Shown here one piece after another: positions 46,735 to 57,681 of a DNA stretch of 64,000 nucleotides. The DNA is from Sphingobacteriales bacterium (GTDB lineage Bacteria > Bacteroidota > Bacteroidia > Chitinophagales > Chitinophagaceae): positions 18,091-82,090 of the forward strand of contig JACQDV010000025.1 in the NCBI GenBank assembly GCA_016200915.1. The letters run 5' to 3'. The notes beneath the pieces were generated by a model. That model saw nothing but the letters and a program-made list of their open reading frames with translations. It was not told where the DNA came from and searched no databases. The translations under genes and the position numbers were made by a program. Position 1 is the first letter of the stretch; each line of letters begins with the position of its first letter.

Positions 46735-48861
46735 ATGAAGTTATTTCCGGAATCAGCATTAGTACAATTAGAATTCGACAAAATAAAGAATCTGCTGGGT
46801 GAGCACTGTTTAACAGAATATGCAAAAAACAAAGCAGCCAATCTTCGCATCCATACCGTAAAACAATACATTGAACTGGAACTGCAGCAAAGTCATGAAT
46901 ACCAGAACCTGTTAAGAGCAGGAATGCATTTCCCCAATGATTTTGTACTCAATCTTCAAAAAGAATTAAAGCTGTTATCTATTTCCGGTGCTGTGCTGAG
47001 TGAAGAACAACTAATGCAGGTACGCAAACTGGCAGAAAGTATGAAGAACATCTTCCACTGGTTTGATAATGATCGCCGCATTGCTTATCCCGCCCTTACA
47101 AAAGCTATTGACGACACTTATTATGAAAAAACAATTCTTGAGCTGATTGATGAAGTATTGGATGAATATGGTGATGTAAGAGATAGTGCTTCTGAAGAAC
47201 TGGCAGAGATAAGAATGCAGCTATTCCGTAAGCGAAATGAACTGCGCAAATTATTTGACCGCATTTTATCCAAACTTAATAAAGCCGGTTATGTGGCAGA
47301 TATTGAAGAAGCTTTTTTAAATGGCAGAAGGGTAGTGGCTGTTTTTGCAGAACATAAACGCCAGATAAAAGGTATCCTTCATGGAGAAAGCGATACCCGT
47401 AAAACTTCTTTCATTGAACCGGAAGAAACCATTGAGCTTAATAACGATATTCATTCATTGGAGAATGAAGAGAAGAAAGAAGTTTATCGCATATTAAGGG
47501 AGTTAACAGCCAGGTTATCTGTTTATGCTGCTTTGCTACTCACTTATCACAATATTTTAGGAGAATATGATTTTATAAGAGCAAAAGCGAAACTGGGCAA
47601 TGATTATAATGGCAATCATCCAATGATCAATGACAAAGCCTATGTGCATTTAACAGAAGCTTATCATCCATTATTGTTTTTATATAATCAGAAAAATCAT
47701 AAGTCAACCATTCCCACTCATATTTCATTAGATGAGAAAAACAGGATACTGGTGATCTCTGGTCCAAATGCCGGCGGTAAAACGGTTACGTTAAAAACTG
47801 TTGGCTTATTACAGATGATGTTGCAGAGTGGTTTGCTGGTTCCTGTTAACCCTGCTTCACAGTTTGGAATCTTTAAACAACTGATGATTCATATTGGCGA
47901 TACACAAAGTCTCGAATATGATCTCAGCACTTACAGCAGTCACCTGCTCAATATGAAGTATTTTCTGGAAAATGCCAGTGGAAAAACATTATTCTTTATT
48001 GATGAGTTAGGCAGTGGTACCGACCCAAATTTGGGTGGTGCTTTTGCTGAATCCATATTAGAAGTGCTGGCAAAAAAACATGCCATGGGTATTGTTACCA
48101 CGCATTACCTTAATTTAAAAGTAATGGCCAACAAAACGCCGGGATTAATGAATGGCTCTATGGCCTTTGATGAAAAAAATTTACAACCGTTATATAAACT
48201 CATAATTGGTAAACCGGGAAGTTCTTATACTTTTTCTATTGCTGAGAGAATTGGTCTGGATAAACGGTTAATTCAAAGAGCAAGGCAATTAGTAGACGAA
48301 GATCATTTCCGATTAGATAAACTACTCAACAATGCTGAACAGGATGTACAGCAATTGGATAAAGAGAAAAGAGAATTACAACAACTGCTGAAAGAAAATG
48401 AAAAGCTGAAAAAAGATATGCAGCAGCTGATTGATAAAGAACGGCATCACCAGCAAGTAGAATTATTAACACATCAAAATAAAGTTACTACAGAAAGAAT
48501 AGCTTACCTCAAAGAAATGGAACGTAAGCTGAAACAGATTGTGAACGACTGGCGAAGATTAGAAAATAAAGAGGATAAGAAAGAATTAATTAAACATCTG
48601 CAATCACTTTTATTCAAACAAAAAGAAAAACAGGTTACAGAAAAACAACAAAAGAAATTCGATTCAAAATATATTGAAATAGCCGGCGAAGTAAAAGAGG
48701 GAGATAAAGTAAAAATGCTTAAGAACAAACAGGTAGGAATTGTAAAAGAGCTGCGGGGTAAGAAAGCAATTGTTCAGTTGGGAGCTATTCCTATTACCGT
48801 TGATCTTAAAGATTTAGTTATAGTGAAAGACAGGATTGTGGAAGGAGAAACACCTCTCTAA
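46735..48861 (+). CDS. mutS2: MutS2-type ATPase lacking the Smr domain
   Basis: A 708-residue MutS2 protein: core/clamp region, then a MutS-type ATPase with Walker A GPNAGGKT (343-350) and Walker B FFIDELGSGTDP (Asp423, Glu424), then a long charged coiled coil (about 530-640) and a KOW-like segment (GDKVKMLKNKQVGIVKELRGKKAIVQLG). MutS2 lacks the mismatch-recognition domain and acts on recombination intermediates or stalled ribosomes. Typical MutS2 is about 780 residues with a C-terminal Smr nuclease; here the protein stops before it and dnaG abuts 5 bases downstream, so this form should have no Smr endonuclease. Confidence 0.92.
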   Translation: MKLFPESALVQLEFDKIKNLLGEHCLTEYAKNKAANLRIHTVKQYIELELQQSHEYQNLLRAGMHFPNDFVLNLQKELKLLSISGAVLSEEQLMQVRKLAESMKNIFHWFDNDRRIAYPALTKAIDDTYYEKTILELIDEVLDEYGDVRDSASEELAEIRMQLFRKRNELRKLFDRILSKLNKAGYVADIEEAFLNGRRVVAVFAEHKRQIKGILHGESDTRKTSFIEPEETIELNNDIHSLENEEKKEVYRILRELTARLSVYAALLLTYHNILGEYDFIRAKAKLGNDYNGNHPMINDKAYVHLTEAYHPLLFLYNQKNHKSTIPTHISLDEKNRILVISGPNAGGKTVTLKTVGLLQMMLQSGLLVPVNPASQFGIFKQLMIHIGDTQSLEYDLSTYSSHLLNMKYFLENASGKTLFFIDELGSGTDPNLGGAFAESILEVLAKKHAMGIVTTHYLNLKVMANKTPGLMNGSMAFDEKNLQPLYKLIIGKPGSSYTFSIAERIGLDKRLIQRARQLVDEDHFRLDKLLNNAEQDVQQLDKEKRELQQLLKENEKLKKDMQQLIDKERHHQQVELLTHQNKVTTERIAYLKEMERKLKQIVNDWRRLENKEDKKELIKHLQSLLFKQKEKQVTEKQQKKFDSKYIEIAGEVKEGDKVKMLKNKQVGIVKELRGKKAIVQLGAIPITVDLKDLVIVKDRIVEGETPL

Positions 48862-48866
48862 GCTAC

Positions 48867-50804
48867 TTACCGGAATATTACCGTTCCCATCTGCTTAGTC
48901 AGCTCCATTTCCATATCTTTTAAAGCCTTGTGGGTTTGCAGCATCATTAATTGTTCATCGTTTGAATGTGGCTTTTCCATATCTTTTTGATTGGTATCAA
49001 TCAGCCGTTTTATTTTACGGAGCTTTAAATAGTTGAGAGAGGAGAATACTTCTTCTTTATACAATTCTTCACGGGTAAATATTTTACCATCATAATGATC
49101 TTTCCAGTTAGGGCTTAATTCATAACTCATATCCATCAGTGAAACTACCAAAGTGCTTAATTGCTGATCATCATGATACAAAAAGTTTTTAGCAGTAGGT
49201 TCCAACCCTGCTTCATACCATGCTTTGTAAGTTTCAATAACACGCAATAGCGATTTGTTATCAAACATTTCCTGGTCAACATTCTCCTCAAAAATATAAT
49301 CTGCTATTCGTTTATTATCATCCCATTGTTGTAATCCAAATTCAATTAATGAACGAACCATTGCTCTTTCCTGCAATTCATCCTTAAACAAAAGAGTGAA
49401 TGATTCATCCTCAGCTTTTGTAATCGTTTGCCCGGTAGTTTGTTCCTGGTACAAACCTTCGTCCACCGGCAACTTAGCTTCCTGTTTGCTAATGCGTTCA
49501 CGGATGAACTTATTCACTAAAGCATTCAATCCGGTTTCCTCAATCTTTAATAGCTCAGCACATTGCTTTATATAATCCTGTTGCTTAGTAAAATCTTCCG
49601 CTTTATTAATTTTTGAAATCGTTTCAGCAATTTGATTCACCACAGTTGATTTCTTTACACTATCGTTGCCGGCATCTTTCAAAGCTACTTCTAACTGAAA
49701 GATCACCACATCTTTCTTATTGTTCTTTACAAACTCAGTAAATGCGGCAGCACCAACTTTGTTTACATAACTGTCAGGATCTTCATTATCAGGAATCAAT
49801 ACTAATTTTACATTCAATCCTTCTTCCAATGCCAGGTCTAACCCACGCATGGCAGCTTTTACACCGGCAGCGTCACCATCATAAACGATTGTAAGATTGT
49901 TCGTATATTTTTTAATCAACCGTAACTGATCCGGAGTTAATGAAGTACCACCGCTTGCCACTACATTTTCTATTCCTGCCTGGTGCAGAGAAACAACATC
50001 AGTATAACCTTCCACCAGTAAACATTCATCGTTCTTATCAATCGCCTGCCTGGCTAAATAAGAGCCATATAAAATTTTACTCTTAATATAAATTTCATTC
50101 TCAGGTGTATTAATATATTTCGGTGCCCGGTCGTTGCTCTTAATAATCCTTGCACCAAAACCAATGATTTTACCCGTAGTATTTTGAATTGGGAAGATGA
50201 CACGGCCACGATAATTATCAATTAATCGTTCATCTCTTTGCACCACCAATCCACTCTTCACCAGTAACTCTGCATTGAATTGATTTTTGATTGCCTGTTG
50301 TGCAAATGCATCTCTTTCTTCTGAACAATAACCTAAGTGAAATTTTTTAATTGTTTCTTCTCTAAAGCCTCTGTCTTTCAAATAACTTAAACCAACAGCC
50401 TGACCTTCATCATTATTAAAAAGATTATCACTAAAATATTTTTGTGCAAAACTGTTAATGATATATAAACTGTCGGCAACCTGTTGCTGTTGTTTATATT
50501 CCGGTGAAGTTTCTGTTTCCTCAATCTCTACATTATATTTATTGGCCAGCCATCTTAAAGCTTCAACATATGAATATTTTTCATGCTCCATTAAAAAGCT
50601 AATGGTATTACCACTGCGGCCGCAACCAAAACATTTGTAAATCTCCTTACTGGGCGATACCGTAAATGAAGGAGTTTTCTCCCCATGAAAAGGGCAGAGG
50701 CCAAGATAATTGGCACCCCGTTTCTTCAGCTTAATAAAGCCGCCCACTATTTCCACAATATCAATGCGGCTCAGTATCTGCTGTATAGTATTTTGAGAGA
50801 TCAT
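48867..50804 (-). CDS. dnaG: DNA primase
   Basis: DnaG makes RNA primers for replication. The 645-residue protein has the N-terminal zinc-binding domain (Cys37, His40, Cys58, Cys61; CPFHGEKTPSF, KCFGCGRSG), the RNA polymerase core with RVIFPIQNTTGKIIGFGAR, the TOPRIM motif LLVEGYTDVVSLHQAG near 260 and the metal Asp pair in VYDGDAAG. The C-terminal helicase-interacting part is less conserved. It is tail to tail with mutS2. A near-consensus TTTCTTTG on the minus strand (50828-50821) may be its -7 box. Confidence 0.95.
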   Translation of the reverse strand: MISQNTIQQILSRIDIVEIVGGFIKLKKRGANYLGLCPFHGEKTPSFTVSPSKEIYKCFGCGRSGNTISFLMEHEKYSYVEALRWLANKYNVEIEETETSPEYKQQQQVADSLYIINSFAQKYFSDNLFNNDEGQAVGLSYLKDRGFREETIKKFHLGYCSEERDAFAQQAIKNQFNAELLVKSGLVVQRDERLIDNYRGRVIFPIQNTTGKIIGFGARIIKSNDRAPKYINTPENEIYIKSKILYGSYLARQAIDKNDECLLVEGYTDVVSLHQAGIENVVASGGTSLTPDQLRLIKKYTNNLTIVYDGDAAGVKAAMRGLDLALEEGLNVKLVLIPDNEDPDSYVNKVGAAAFTEFVKNNKKDVVIFQLEVALKDAGNDSVKKSTVVNQIAETISKINKAEDFTKQQDYIKQCAELLKIEETGLNALVNKFIRERISKQEAKLPVDEGLYQEQTTGQTITKAEDESFTLLFKDELQERAMVRSLIEFGLQQWDDNKRIADYIFEENVDQEMFDNKSLLRVIETYKAWYEAGLEPTAKNFLYHDDQQLSTLVVSLMDMSYELSPNWKDHYDGKIFTREELYKEEVFSSLNYLKLRKIKRLIDTNQKDMEKPHSNDEQLMMLQTHKALKDMEMELTKQMGTVIFR

Positions 50805-50916
50805 GGGGGCATCGAAATTACAAAGAAATGGCTAAGCATAGCTTATTAATAACGCAGGAATTATGTGTAAAATAAAATATTTTGCTAATCTTATCGTTTA
50901 AAACTCATCTTAACCC

Positions 50917-51810
50917 ATGTTAAACCAAGTAACTGTGAAAAACCTACTGCTTTTCTTCTGTACATTATTGTTTATACCTGCATTTGCACAGCAATCTTCC
51001 ATTGATTTTATTGGCGGCATTTCCAATTATCATGGCGATCTTCAGCCAAGGCCATACACGTTTAAGTTGAGTAAACTGGCTTATGGAGCTGGTATAAGTC
51101 ATCAGCTGGGTTCGCAATTAAGTGTAAGGGCCAGTTTTATTTTTGCTAAAGTAGAAGGTGATGATAAATTTCAAAAAGATCAAAATTTAAAGTCAAGGAA
51201 TCTTCGCTTTTTTTCGCAGATAAAAGAGTTTAATATTAATCTTCAGTATAACCTGATGGATATTTATACCCGGAAATTCACACCGTATGTATTTGCAGGA
51301 ATTGGGGTTTTTCATTTTGATCCATATATCTTCGATAATTTAGATAACAAAGTGTATTTGCGTCCGCTTTCTACTGAAGGGCAGGGGATACCACAATATT
51401 TAAACCGGAAAAATTATAAGCTAACCCAACTGAATGTTCCGTTCGGTGCAGGTATCAGGTACTCATTAAATGAGCAGTTTGATGTAGGATTTGAAATTGG
51501 CTACCGTAAATTATTTACTGATTATTTAGATGATGTAAGTAAAACCTATGCTGATTATTTTACTTTAAAAGGGGCAAGAGGTCAGCAGGCAATTAATATT
51601 GCTTTCCGTGCTGATGAATTGCAGCCACAAAGTTATCCCAGCGGCGGTACACAAAGAGGTGATCCAAGATACAATGACTGGTATTATTTAACCACTTTTA
51701 CTTTGAGTTATAAATTCGGGGCTGAACCCTTTTCAAACGGAACGGGGAACGGTGGCGGTGTTGGTAAAAAATTCAAAAGGGGAACTGCTTGTCCCAGCGC
51801 AAAATTTTAG
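50917..51810 (+). CDS. DUF6089 family outer-membrane beta-barrel protein
   Basis: A 297-residue protein with a signal peptide (ends FAQQ). The mature N-terminus IDFIGGISNYHGDLQPRP is characteristic of DUF6089, followed by barrel strands (FNINLQYNLMDIYTRKFTPYVFAGIGVFHFDP, NVPFGAGIRYSLNEQFDVGFEIGYRKLFTDYLDDVS, YLTTFTLSYKFG). It probably sits in the outer membrane. In Bacteroidota such genes are often close to cell-envelope or undecaprenyl synthesis genes; here it precedes gyrA and is preceded by dnaG on the other strand. Confidence 0.85.
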   Translation: MLNQVTVKNLLLFFCTLLFIPAFAQQSSIDFIGGISNYHGDLQPRPYTFKLSKLAYGAGISHQLGSQLSVRASFIFAKVEGDDKFQKDQNLKSRNLRFFSQIKEFNINLQYNLMDIYTRKFTPYVFAGIGVFHFDPYIFDNLDNKVYLRPLSTEGQGIPQYLNRKNYKLTQLNVPFGAGIRYSLNEQFDVGFEIGYRKLFTDYLDDVSKTYADYFTLKGARGQQAINIAFRADELQPQSYPSGGTQRGDPRYNDWYYLTTFTLSYKFGAEPFSNGTGNGGGVGKKFKRGTACPSAKF

Positions 51811-51911
51811 ACTTTTTTGGTATTTTTTCTTATCCACAAAGCCCTTCTTTTTGTGTAAAAAATAAAGCGATTTCAGGCCATTTATTTTCATGTTATCCAC
51901 CTCCTTTTCGG

Positions 51912-51919
51912 TAACTTTG
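51912..51919 (+). promoter_or_regulatory. -7 promoter box for gyrA
   Basis: TAACTTTG followed by ACGG, 19 bases before ATG 51939. Confidence 0.6.
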
Positions 51920-51938
51920 ACGGCTTTCAAAATTACAT

Positions 51939-54536
51939 ATGGATCAACACGAAAATCAGTTAGAAGACGGTAACAAGTACGGAGAAAAAATCATCCAGGT
52001 AAACATCGAAGAACAAATGAAAACGGCTTATATCGACTATTCAATGTCGGTAATAGTAGGTCGTGCTTTACCTGATGTAAGAGACGGATTAAAACCAGTT
52101 CACCGCCGCATTTTGTTTGCGATGAATGAACTGGGATTGAATCATAACAAACCTTTTAAAAAATCAGCCCGTATAGTAGGTGAGGTGCTCGGTAAATATC
52201 ACCCGCATGGAGATACTGCAGTTTACGACTCAATGGTACGTATGGCCCAGGAATGGAGCTTGCGTTATACATTAATTGATGGACAGGGAAACTTTGGTAA
52301 CCAGGATGGCGATGGCCCGGCAGCTATGCGTTATACTGAAGCAAGATTGGAAAAACTTGCTGAGTATATGCTGGAAGATATTGATAAAGACACTGTGGAT
52401 TTTCAATTTAACTTTGATGATTCAGAAAGGGAACCTACCATTTTACCTACCCGTGTTCCTCAGTTATTAATTAATGGTTCAAGTGGTATTGCCGTAGGTA
52501 TGGCAACCAATATGATGCCGCATAACCTTTCTGAGGTAATCGATGGATGCATAGCATATATTGATAAAAAAGAGATATCAATTGAAGAACTTATCAAACA
52601 TGTAAAAGCTCCCGATTTTCCAACCGGTGGTATTATTTATGGTTACGAAGGTGTAAGAGCCGCCATGCACTTAGGAAGAGGAAGGGTAGTGCTGCGTGGT
52701 AAAATACATGTTGATACCAAGGCCAGTGGTCGTGAACAAGTTATTATTACCGAAGTTCCCTACCAGGTAAACCGTGATAATTTATGCGATCGTATCGGTC
52801 AGTTGGTAAATGATAAAGTGATTGAAGGTATCGCTCACGTCAACAACGAATCGAATAAGAAAGAAGGAACAAGGATTGTGGTTGATCTGAAACGTGATGC
52901 AGTTGCCAACGTTATCATCAACCAGCTATATAAGTACACCGAACTGCAAACTTCTTATGGTATCAATAATGTAGCATTGGTGAAAGGAAGGCCAAAAACA
53001 CTGAACATAAAAGATATGATCAGTGAGTTTGTTGAATTCCGTCATGAAGTAGTGGTAAGAAGAACACAGTTTGAATTAAGAGAAGCACAAAAGAGAGCTC
53101 ATATATTAGAAGGTTATTTGATTGCCCTGGATCATTTGGATGAAATCATTTCATTGATCCGCAATTCATCTACCCCTGAGATTGCCAAAGATGGATTGAT
53201 AAGCCAGTTTGGAATGACGGAGATACAGGCCAAAGCGGTACTGGAATTACGTCTGCAACGCTTGACCGGCATGGAGAGAGAAAAGATTCGTGAAGAACAT
53301 GCTGAGTTAATGAAACTGATTGCTCACCTGCAGGAAATATTGGGTAACGAAACCATGCGTTTCGATATCATCAAAAAAGAATTAACTGAAGTAAAAGATA
53401 AATTTGGTGATGCAAGAAAAACAGAGATCACTTATTTAGAAGATGAAATAAGAGTTGAGGATCTGATAGAAAAGGAGAATGTAGTGGTGACTGTTTCTCA
53501 CATGGGTTATATCAAGCGTACTTCAGCAACTGAATATCGTCAGCAAAAAAGAGGTGGCCGTGGCGCCATTGGCAGCCGCACAAGGGATGAAGATTGGATT
53601 GAGCATTTATTCGTAGCTTCAACCCATCACACCTTATTATTCTTTACAGAAAAAGGAAGATGTTACTGGCTTAAGGTGTATGAAATCCCCGAAGGTGATA
53701 AACAAAGTAAAGGCCGTGCCATTCAAAACCTCATTCAACTTCCACCCGATGATAAGATCCGTGCTGTGATTGATGTGAAGAATTTGGACGACGAACAATT
53801 TGTCAACTCTCATCATATTGTTTTGTGTACCAAAAAAGGGGTTATCAAAAAAACAATTTTAGAAGATTTTAGCAGACGACGTGCAACCGGTGTGAATGCC
53901 ATAACCATCATAGAGGGCGACGAGTTATTAGAAGCAAAACTAACCGATGGAAACAGTGAGATCATGATGGCAGTAAAATCGGGCAGAGCCATACGTTTCC
54001 CTGAAGAAAAAGTTAGACCAACTGGCCGAGGCGCCATTGGTGTAGCCGGTATTGAAGTAGATGATGCTAATGATGAAGTGGTTGGCCTGATTTGTGTAAA
54101 CAAAGAGGACACTACAAGAACAGTATTGGTGGTTTCTGAAAAAGGTTTTGGTAAGCGAACCGCTGTTGACGAATACCGTATCACTAACCGTGGCGGCAAA
54201 GGAGTTAAAACAATAAATGTTACTGATAAAACTGGTTCATTAGTTGGAATATTAGATGTGACGGATAAAGAAGACCTGATGATAACCTGTAAATCTGGTG
54301 TGATAATCCGGATGAAGACTGGTGATATCAGTGAACAGGGAAGAGCAACACAGGGAGTGAAGCTGATTCGCTTAGATGATGGTGATGAAATTGCTGCTAT
54401 TACCAAGATTGAAGAAACAAATGGGGAGAATGGTGAGAATGGAGAAAATGGTTACACAGAACAACAAAATACTGATGAAAATATTCAGAAGAATGATTCA
54501 AATCCGACCGGTCAAAATTCTGAAAATCAACAATAA
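51939..54536 (+). CDS. gyrA: DNA gyrase subunit A
   Basis: An 865-residue type IIA topoisomerase subunit that cuts and passes DNA, introducing negative supercoils with GyrB. The catalytic tyrosine is Tyr132 in RYTEAR and the quinolone-determining region is [10 protein letters not shown] (88-97); Thr93 and Asp97 correspond to E. coli Ser83 and Asp87, with Thr normal in many species, so no resistance change is seen. The GyrA box (QKRGGRG, 536-542), needed for DNA wrapping, marks this as gyrase rather than ParC. The last 40 residues are an acidic, Asn-rich tail with GEN repeats. The TPR gene starts 22 bases after the stop. Confidence 0.97.
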   Translation: MDQHENQLEDGNKYGEKIIQVNIEEQMKTAYIDYSMSVIVGRALPDVRDGLKPVHRRILFAMNELGLNHNKPFKKSARIVGEVLGKYHPHGDTAVYDSMVRMAQEWSLRYTLIDGQGNFGNQDGDGPAAMRYTEARLEKLAEYMLEDIDKDTVDFQFNFDDSEREPTILPTRVPQLLINGSSGIAVGMATNMMPHNLSEVIDGCIAYIDKKEISIEELIKHVKAPDFPTGGIIYGYEGVRAAMHLGRGRVVLRGKIHVDTKASGREQVIITEVPYQVNRDNLCDRIGQLVNDKVIEGIAHVNNESNKKEGTRIVVDLKRDAVANVIINQLYKYTELQTSYGINNVALVKGRPKTLNIKDMISEFVEFRHEVVVRRTQFELREAQKRAHILEGYLIALDHLDEIISLIRNSSTPEIAKDGLISQFGMTEIQAKAVLELRLQRLTGMEREKIREEHAELMKLIAHLQEILGNETMRFDIIKKELTEVKDKFGDARKTEITYLEDEIRVEDLIEKENVVVTVSHMGYIKRTSATEYRQQKRGGRGAIGSRTRDEDWIEHLFVASTHHTLLFFTEKGRCYWLKVYEIPEGDKQSKGRAIQNLIQLPPDDKIRAVIDVKNLDDEQFVNSHHIVLCTKKGVIKKTILEDFSRRRATGVNAITIIEGDELLEAKLTDGNSEIMMAVKSGRAIRFPEEKVRPTGRGAIGVAGIEVDDANDEVVGLICVNKEDTTRTVLVVSEKGFGKRTAVDEYRITNRGGKGVKTINVTDKTGSLVGILDVTDKEDLMITCKSGVIIRMKTGDISEQGRATQGVKLIRLDDGDEIAAITKIEETNGENGENGENGYTEQQNTDENIQKNDSNPTGQNSENQQ

Positions 54537-54558
54537 TACCTACTAAATTAAAATTAAA

Positions 54559-55824
54559 ATGAAAAGATTATTCTTGCTGGTAATTGCTTCCATTGCTGCA
54601 TTTGGAGTTCAGGCACAGGATGTAAAAGCAATTAAAAAACTCGTAGATGCAAAGGATTTAGTGAAAGCCAAAGATGCAGTTGATCAGTTTTTGGCGACAG
54701 ACAAAGGATCAAAAGATTTAGAAGCACTGTTTCTGAAAGCTAAAATATACACAACACTGGCCTCCGATGAAGCAACCAAATCGCTGGTACCGGATGGAAG
54801 AATGCAGGCTTTCGATGCTATTAAAAAAGCATTCGAAACTAACAACAGCATAGCAACGTTTATGCTGGCACAGGAAAAATATAAACCTGTGTTTAATTTA
54901 TATGAAGGATATTATGGTGAAGGCGCTAATTTCTTTAATGCCGAAAAATATGAAGATGCATTTAACAGCTATAAAAAGGCGAATGTAATCGGGCAATATA
55001 TAAATCAAAATGGATGGGCTTTATCTGCACTGGATACAGGGCTTGTATTTATGATTGGGGCTTCAGCAAACAATGCAAAAAAATTAGATGATGCAGCAGT
55101 TTATTATGCAAAGTTAGCTGATGCTCATGTAGTCAATAAAGATTATCTGCCGGCTTATAAATTCCTCATCTATTATTACAGTGAAAAAAAGGACGATGCA
55201 TCATTTACTAAATATCTGGAAACAGGTAAAAAGGCATATCCTAATGAAAAATATTTTGATGAAGCCGAAATTGAATACCTCGAAAAGAAAGGAGATAAAG
55301 CAGGGGCATTGAAAAAGTATGAAGAGATCATTGCAAAAGATCCTAACGATTATGATAATACATTTTATTATGGTGTGGCTATCTTCAATATGCTGTACAA
55401 AGGAGATGAAAAAATAGATAACAAGGACGAACTAACTGCTAAACTGGAAAAAGCTTTCATCAAATGTACTCAATTGAAACCAGAAGAGTCTGAAGCATAT
55501 CTTGAGTTAGGTAAATCACATTACAATCAGGCGGTTGATTTTAAAGACAAAGCTGACCAGATAAAACCACCTGCAGGCAAAGCTCTGACTCCCGATCAGC
55601 AAAAAACAAAAAATGAGATCAAGGCAAACGCAGAAAAGAAAATAAATGATGCTATACCTTACTTAGAAAAAGCGTTCAATATTATGGATGCGATTCCTGA
55701 TAAAAAAACAGGGCAAAAAGCCAAGCAAAGATCAGTGGCTATTTTGCTGAGAGATGCTTACAACTTCATCAATAAAGCTGATAAAGCTAAAGTTTATGAA
55801 GCTGCACTTGACAGGCTGAAATAA
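54559..55824 (+). CDS. Secreted TPR-repeat protein
   Basis: A 421-residue protein with a signal peptide (ends VQAQD) and many helical tetratricopeptide-like repeats, e.g. GEGANFFNAEKYEDAFNSYKKA, DKAGALKKYEEIIAKDPNDYDNTFYYGVAIFN and SEAYLELGKSHYNQAVDF. It should be a periplasmic or surface scaffold. It lies 22 bases after gyrA and shares its strand, so it is co-transcribed; a TPR gene next to gyrA is common in this phylum. The mechanism is unknown. Confidence 0.8.
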   Translation: MKRLFLLVIASIAAFGVQAQDVKAIKKLVDAKDLVKAKDAVDQFLATDKGSKDLEALFLKAKIYTTLASDEATKSLVPDGRMQAFDAIKKAFETNNSIATFMLAQEKYKPVFNLYEGYYGEGANFFNAEKYEDAFNSYKKANVIGQYINQNGWALSALDTGLVFMIGASANNAKKLDDAAVYYAKLADAHVVNKDYLPAYKFLIYYYSEKKDDASFTKYLETGKKAYPNEKYFDEAEIEYLEKKGDKAGALKKYEEIIAKDPNDYDNTFYYGVAIFNMLYKGDEKIDNKDELTAKLEKAFIKCTQLKPEESEAYLELGKSHYNQAVDFKDKADQIKPPAGKALTPDQQKTKNEIKANAEKKINDAIPYLEKAFNIMDAIPDKKTGQKAKQRSVAILLRDAYNFINKADKAKVYEAALDRLK

Positions 55825-55847
55825 ATAAAGCAAGTATAATAATATTC

Positions 55848-55878
55848 AAAAGAGGTAACCAACTGGTAGCCTCTTTTT
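55848..55878 (+). terminator. Rho-independent terminator of the gyrA-TPR operon
   Basis: AAAAGAGG and CCTCTTTTT form the outer stem (from 55848 to 55878) with an inner ACC/GGT pair, followed by a T-run. Confidence 0.8.
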
Positions 55879-55962
55879 GTTTTACACTATTATTATTTTA
55901 AGAAGTAAATCAACGCTTGCAAAACAGCGATTCCTGACTTATTTTTATGCTAACCCAATGCT

Positions 55963-57570
55963 ATGAAAAACATAATTATTACCCTAACTGCCTGCGTTTT
56001 TACCCAACTGCTGTATGCTCAGCTTGATATTGATACCGTGGGCAAATTAATTGAGCAAAAAGAAAAAATCATTTCAGCCTCCACAATCATTCAAATTGAA
56101 AACCTTGGTACAAAAATAAATTCAAGGCTGCCTGAGCTGCGTCCAACCATTTCAGCAGATGGTAATTTGTTATTCTTTATTTGTGAAGGACATCCTTCGA
56201 ATACGAATATCAATCAAACCAGCAAATGCCAGGATATATGGTATTCTGTAAGGGATACTTTAACCGGTAAATGGTATAAGGCTCAACATATGGATTACCC
56301 GTTCAACACTGCTATCAATAATGCCGTTTTCTGGATATCACCAGACAAAAACACGTTGCTTATACGAAATGCATTTGTTGATGGTGACTACTATGGAAAT
56401 GGAATGAGCTTTAGTCAGCTGCAGGAAGATGGATGGAGCAAACCACAAATGCTGAGAATAAAAAACTATGATAAATATGATAAAGGTCTTTTTTCGGGCG
56501 CCACTATGGCCAGCGATGGAAGAACTTTGTTGTTTTACGGAAGTGAAACTCGCAACAGTCCGTTTAATTCTATTTATGTAAGTTTCTTACAGCCAGACAG
56601 CTCATGGTCTGAATTTAAAAGTCTCGGTAAGAAAATAAATATAAAAGAGTACGATCAGCTTACACCATATCTTGCTTCGGATGGAGTATCACTTTATTTT
56701 AGCAGCAATCGCCCCGGTGGAAAAGGAGAGTATGATATATGGATGAGCAAACGACTGGACAACAGTTGGCAAAAATGGAGTGAGCCTGAGAGTCTTGATA
56801 CGCCTATCAATTCAACCGATAACGATATGTTTTTTACAATGGATGCCGGTGGTGAGTTTGCTTATATGACGAGCAATTACAACTCGTATGGCAACTCAGA
56901 TATTGTGAGAATAAAATTATTAGAAAAACAAAAGCCAGACCCGGTAGTGTTGGTGGATGGTAATGTATATAATGCTAAAACTAAAAAGCCGTTAAGTGCT
57001 ACCTTAATTTATGAAACATTGCCTGATGGAGTTATGGCCGGTACTGGAAATTCAAACACAACCGATGGTTCTTTTCAAATAGTATTGCCTTATGATAAAA
57101 ACTATTTGATTAGGGCTAATGCTGATAAATATTTTGCACAAACTGAAAACCTTAATCTCGATTCACTCATAAAATCAGGTTTCAGAAGGATTCATAAAGA
57201 TCTTTATTTGATGCCAATTGAGATTGGACAAACAGTACGATTAAATAATGTGTTCTTTGATTTTGATAAATGGGATCTCCGGCCAGAATCATTTATCGAA
57301 CTAAATCTTGTTGTAAAAATGCTGAATGAAAATCCAAAACTTGAAATTGAATTAGGAGCTCATACGGATAGCAGAGGTTCGGATGAATACAATATTAAAT
57401 TAAGTGATCACAGGGCTAAGTCCTGTGTGGACTATATTATATCCAAAGGAATAGACCCGGTAAGAGTTACCTGGAAAGGTTATGGAGAAACAGTACCTGT
57501 TGCTACCAATGATACAGATGAAGGACGCCAGCTTAACAGGCGGGTAGAGTTTAAGATAATGAATAACTAA
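55963..57570 (+). CDS. PD40 and OmpA-family outer-membrane protein
   Basis: A 535-residue protein with a signal peptide (ends LYAQ), WD40-like PD40 propeller repeats (ELRPTISADGNLLFFICEG, TPYLASDGVSLYFSSNRPGGKGEYDIW), a carboxypeptidase-regulatory-like segment (VDGNVYNAKTKKPLSATL) and a C-terminal OmpA peptidoglycan-binding domain (NVFFDFDKWDLRPESFIEL, GAHTDSRGSDEYNIKLSDHRA, GYGET). It probably links the outer membrane to peptidoglycan. The layout resembles T9SS-associated and PorE-like proteins; that role is inference. Confidence 0.88.
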   Translation: MKNIIITLTACVFTQLLYAQLDIDTVGKLIEQKEKIISASTIIQIENLGTKINSRLPELRPTISADGNLLFFICEGHPSNTNINQTSKCQDIWYSVRDTLTGKWYKAQHMDYPFNTAINNAVFWISPDKNTLLIRNAFVDGDYYGNGMSFSQLQEDGWSKPQMLRIKNYDKYDKGLFSGATMASDGRTLLFYGSETRNSPFNSIYVSFLQPDSSWSEFKSLGKKINIKEYDQLTPYLASDGVSLYFSSNRPGGKGEYDIWMSKRLDNSWQKWSEPESLDTPINSTDNDMFFTMDAGGEFAYMTSNYNSYGNSDIVRIKLLEKQKPDPVVLVDGNVYNAKTKKPLSATLIYETLPDGVMAGTGNSNTTDGSFQIVLPYDKNYLIRANADKYFAQTENLNLDSLIKSGFRRIHKDLYLMPIEIGQTVRLNNVFFDFDKWDLRPESFIELNLVVKMLNENPKLEIELGAHTDSRGSDEYNIKLSDHRAKSCVDYIISKGIDPVRVTWKGYGETVPVATNDTDEGRQLNRRVEFKIMNN

Positions 57571-57681
57571 AGCTGCAACACAAAATTGTAATTACTCAGC
57601 TTTATTAATGAATATAAAAATGGGCAATCATTCTGATTGTCTATTTTTAATTAAATTGAGCTCACTAAATATTTATAATCA

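Noticed and set aside
52200..52229. Quinolone-resistance change in GyrA (Thr at the Ser83 position)
   Set aside because: Thr at this position is the normal residue in many bacteria and the Asp87 equivalent is intact.
53813..54406. Minus-strand open frame (197 codons) opposite gyrA
   Set aside because: Shadow of the gyrase C-terminal domain; composition (Ser, Pro, Thr-rich) is typical of antisense reading.
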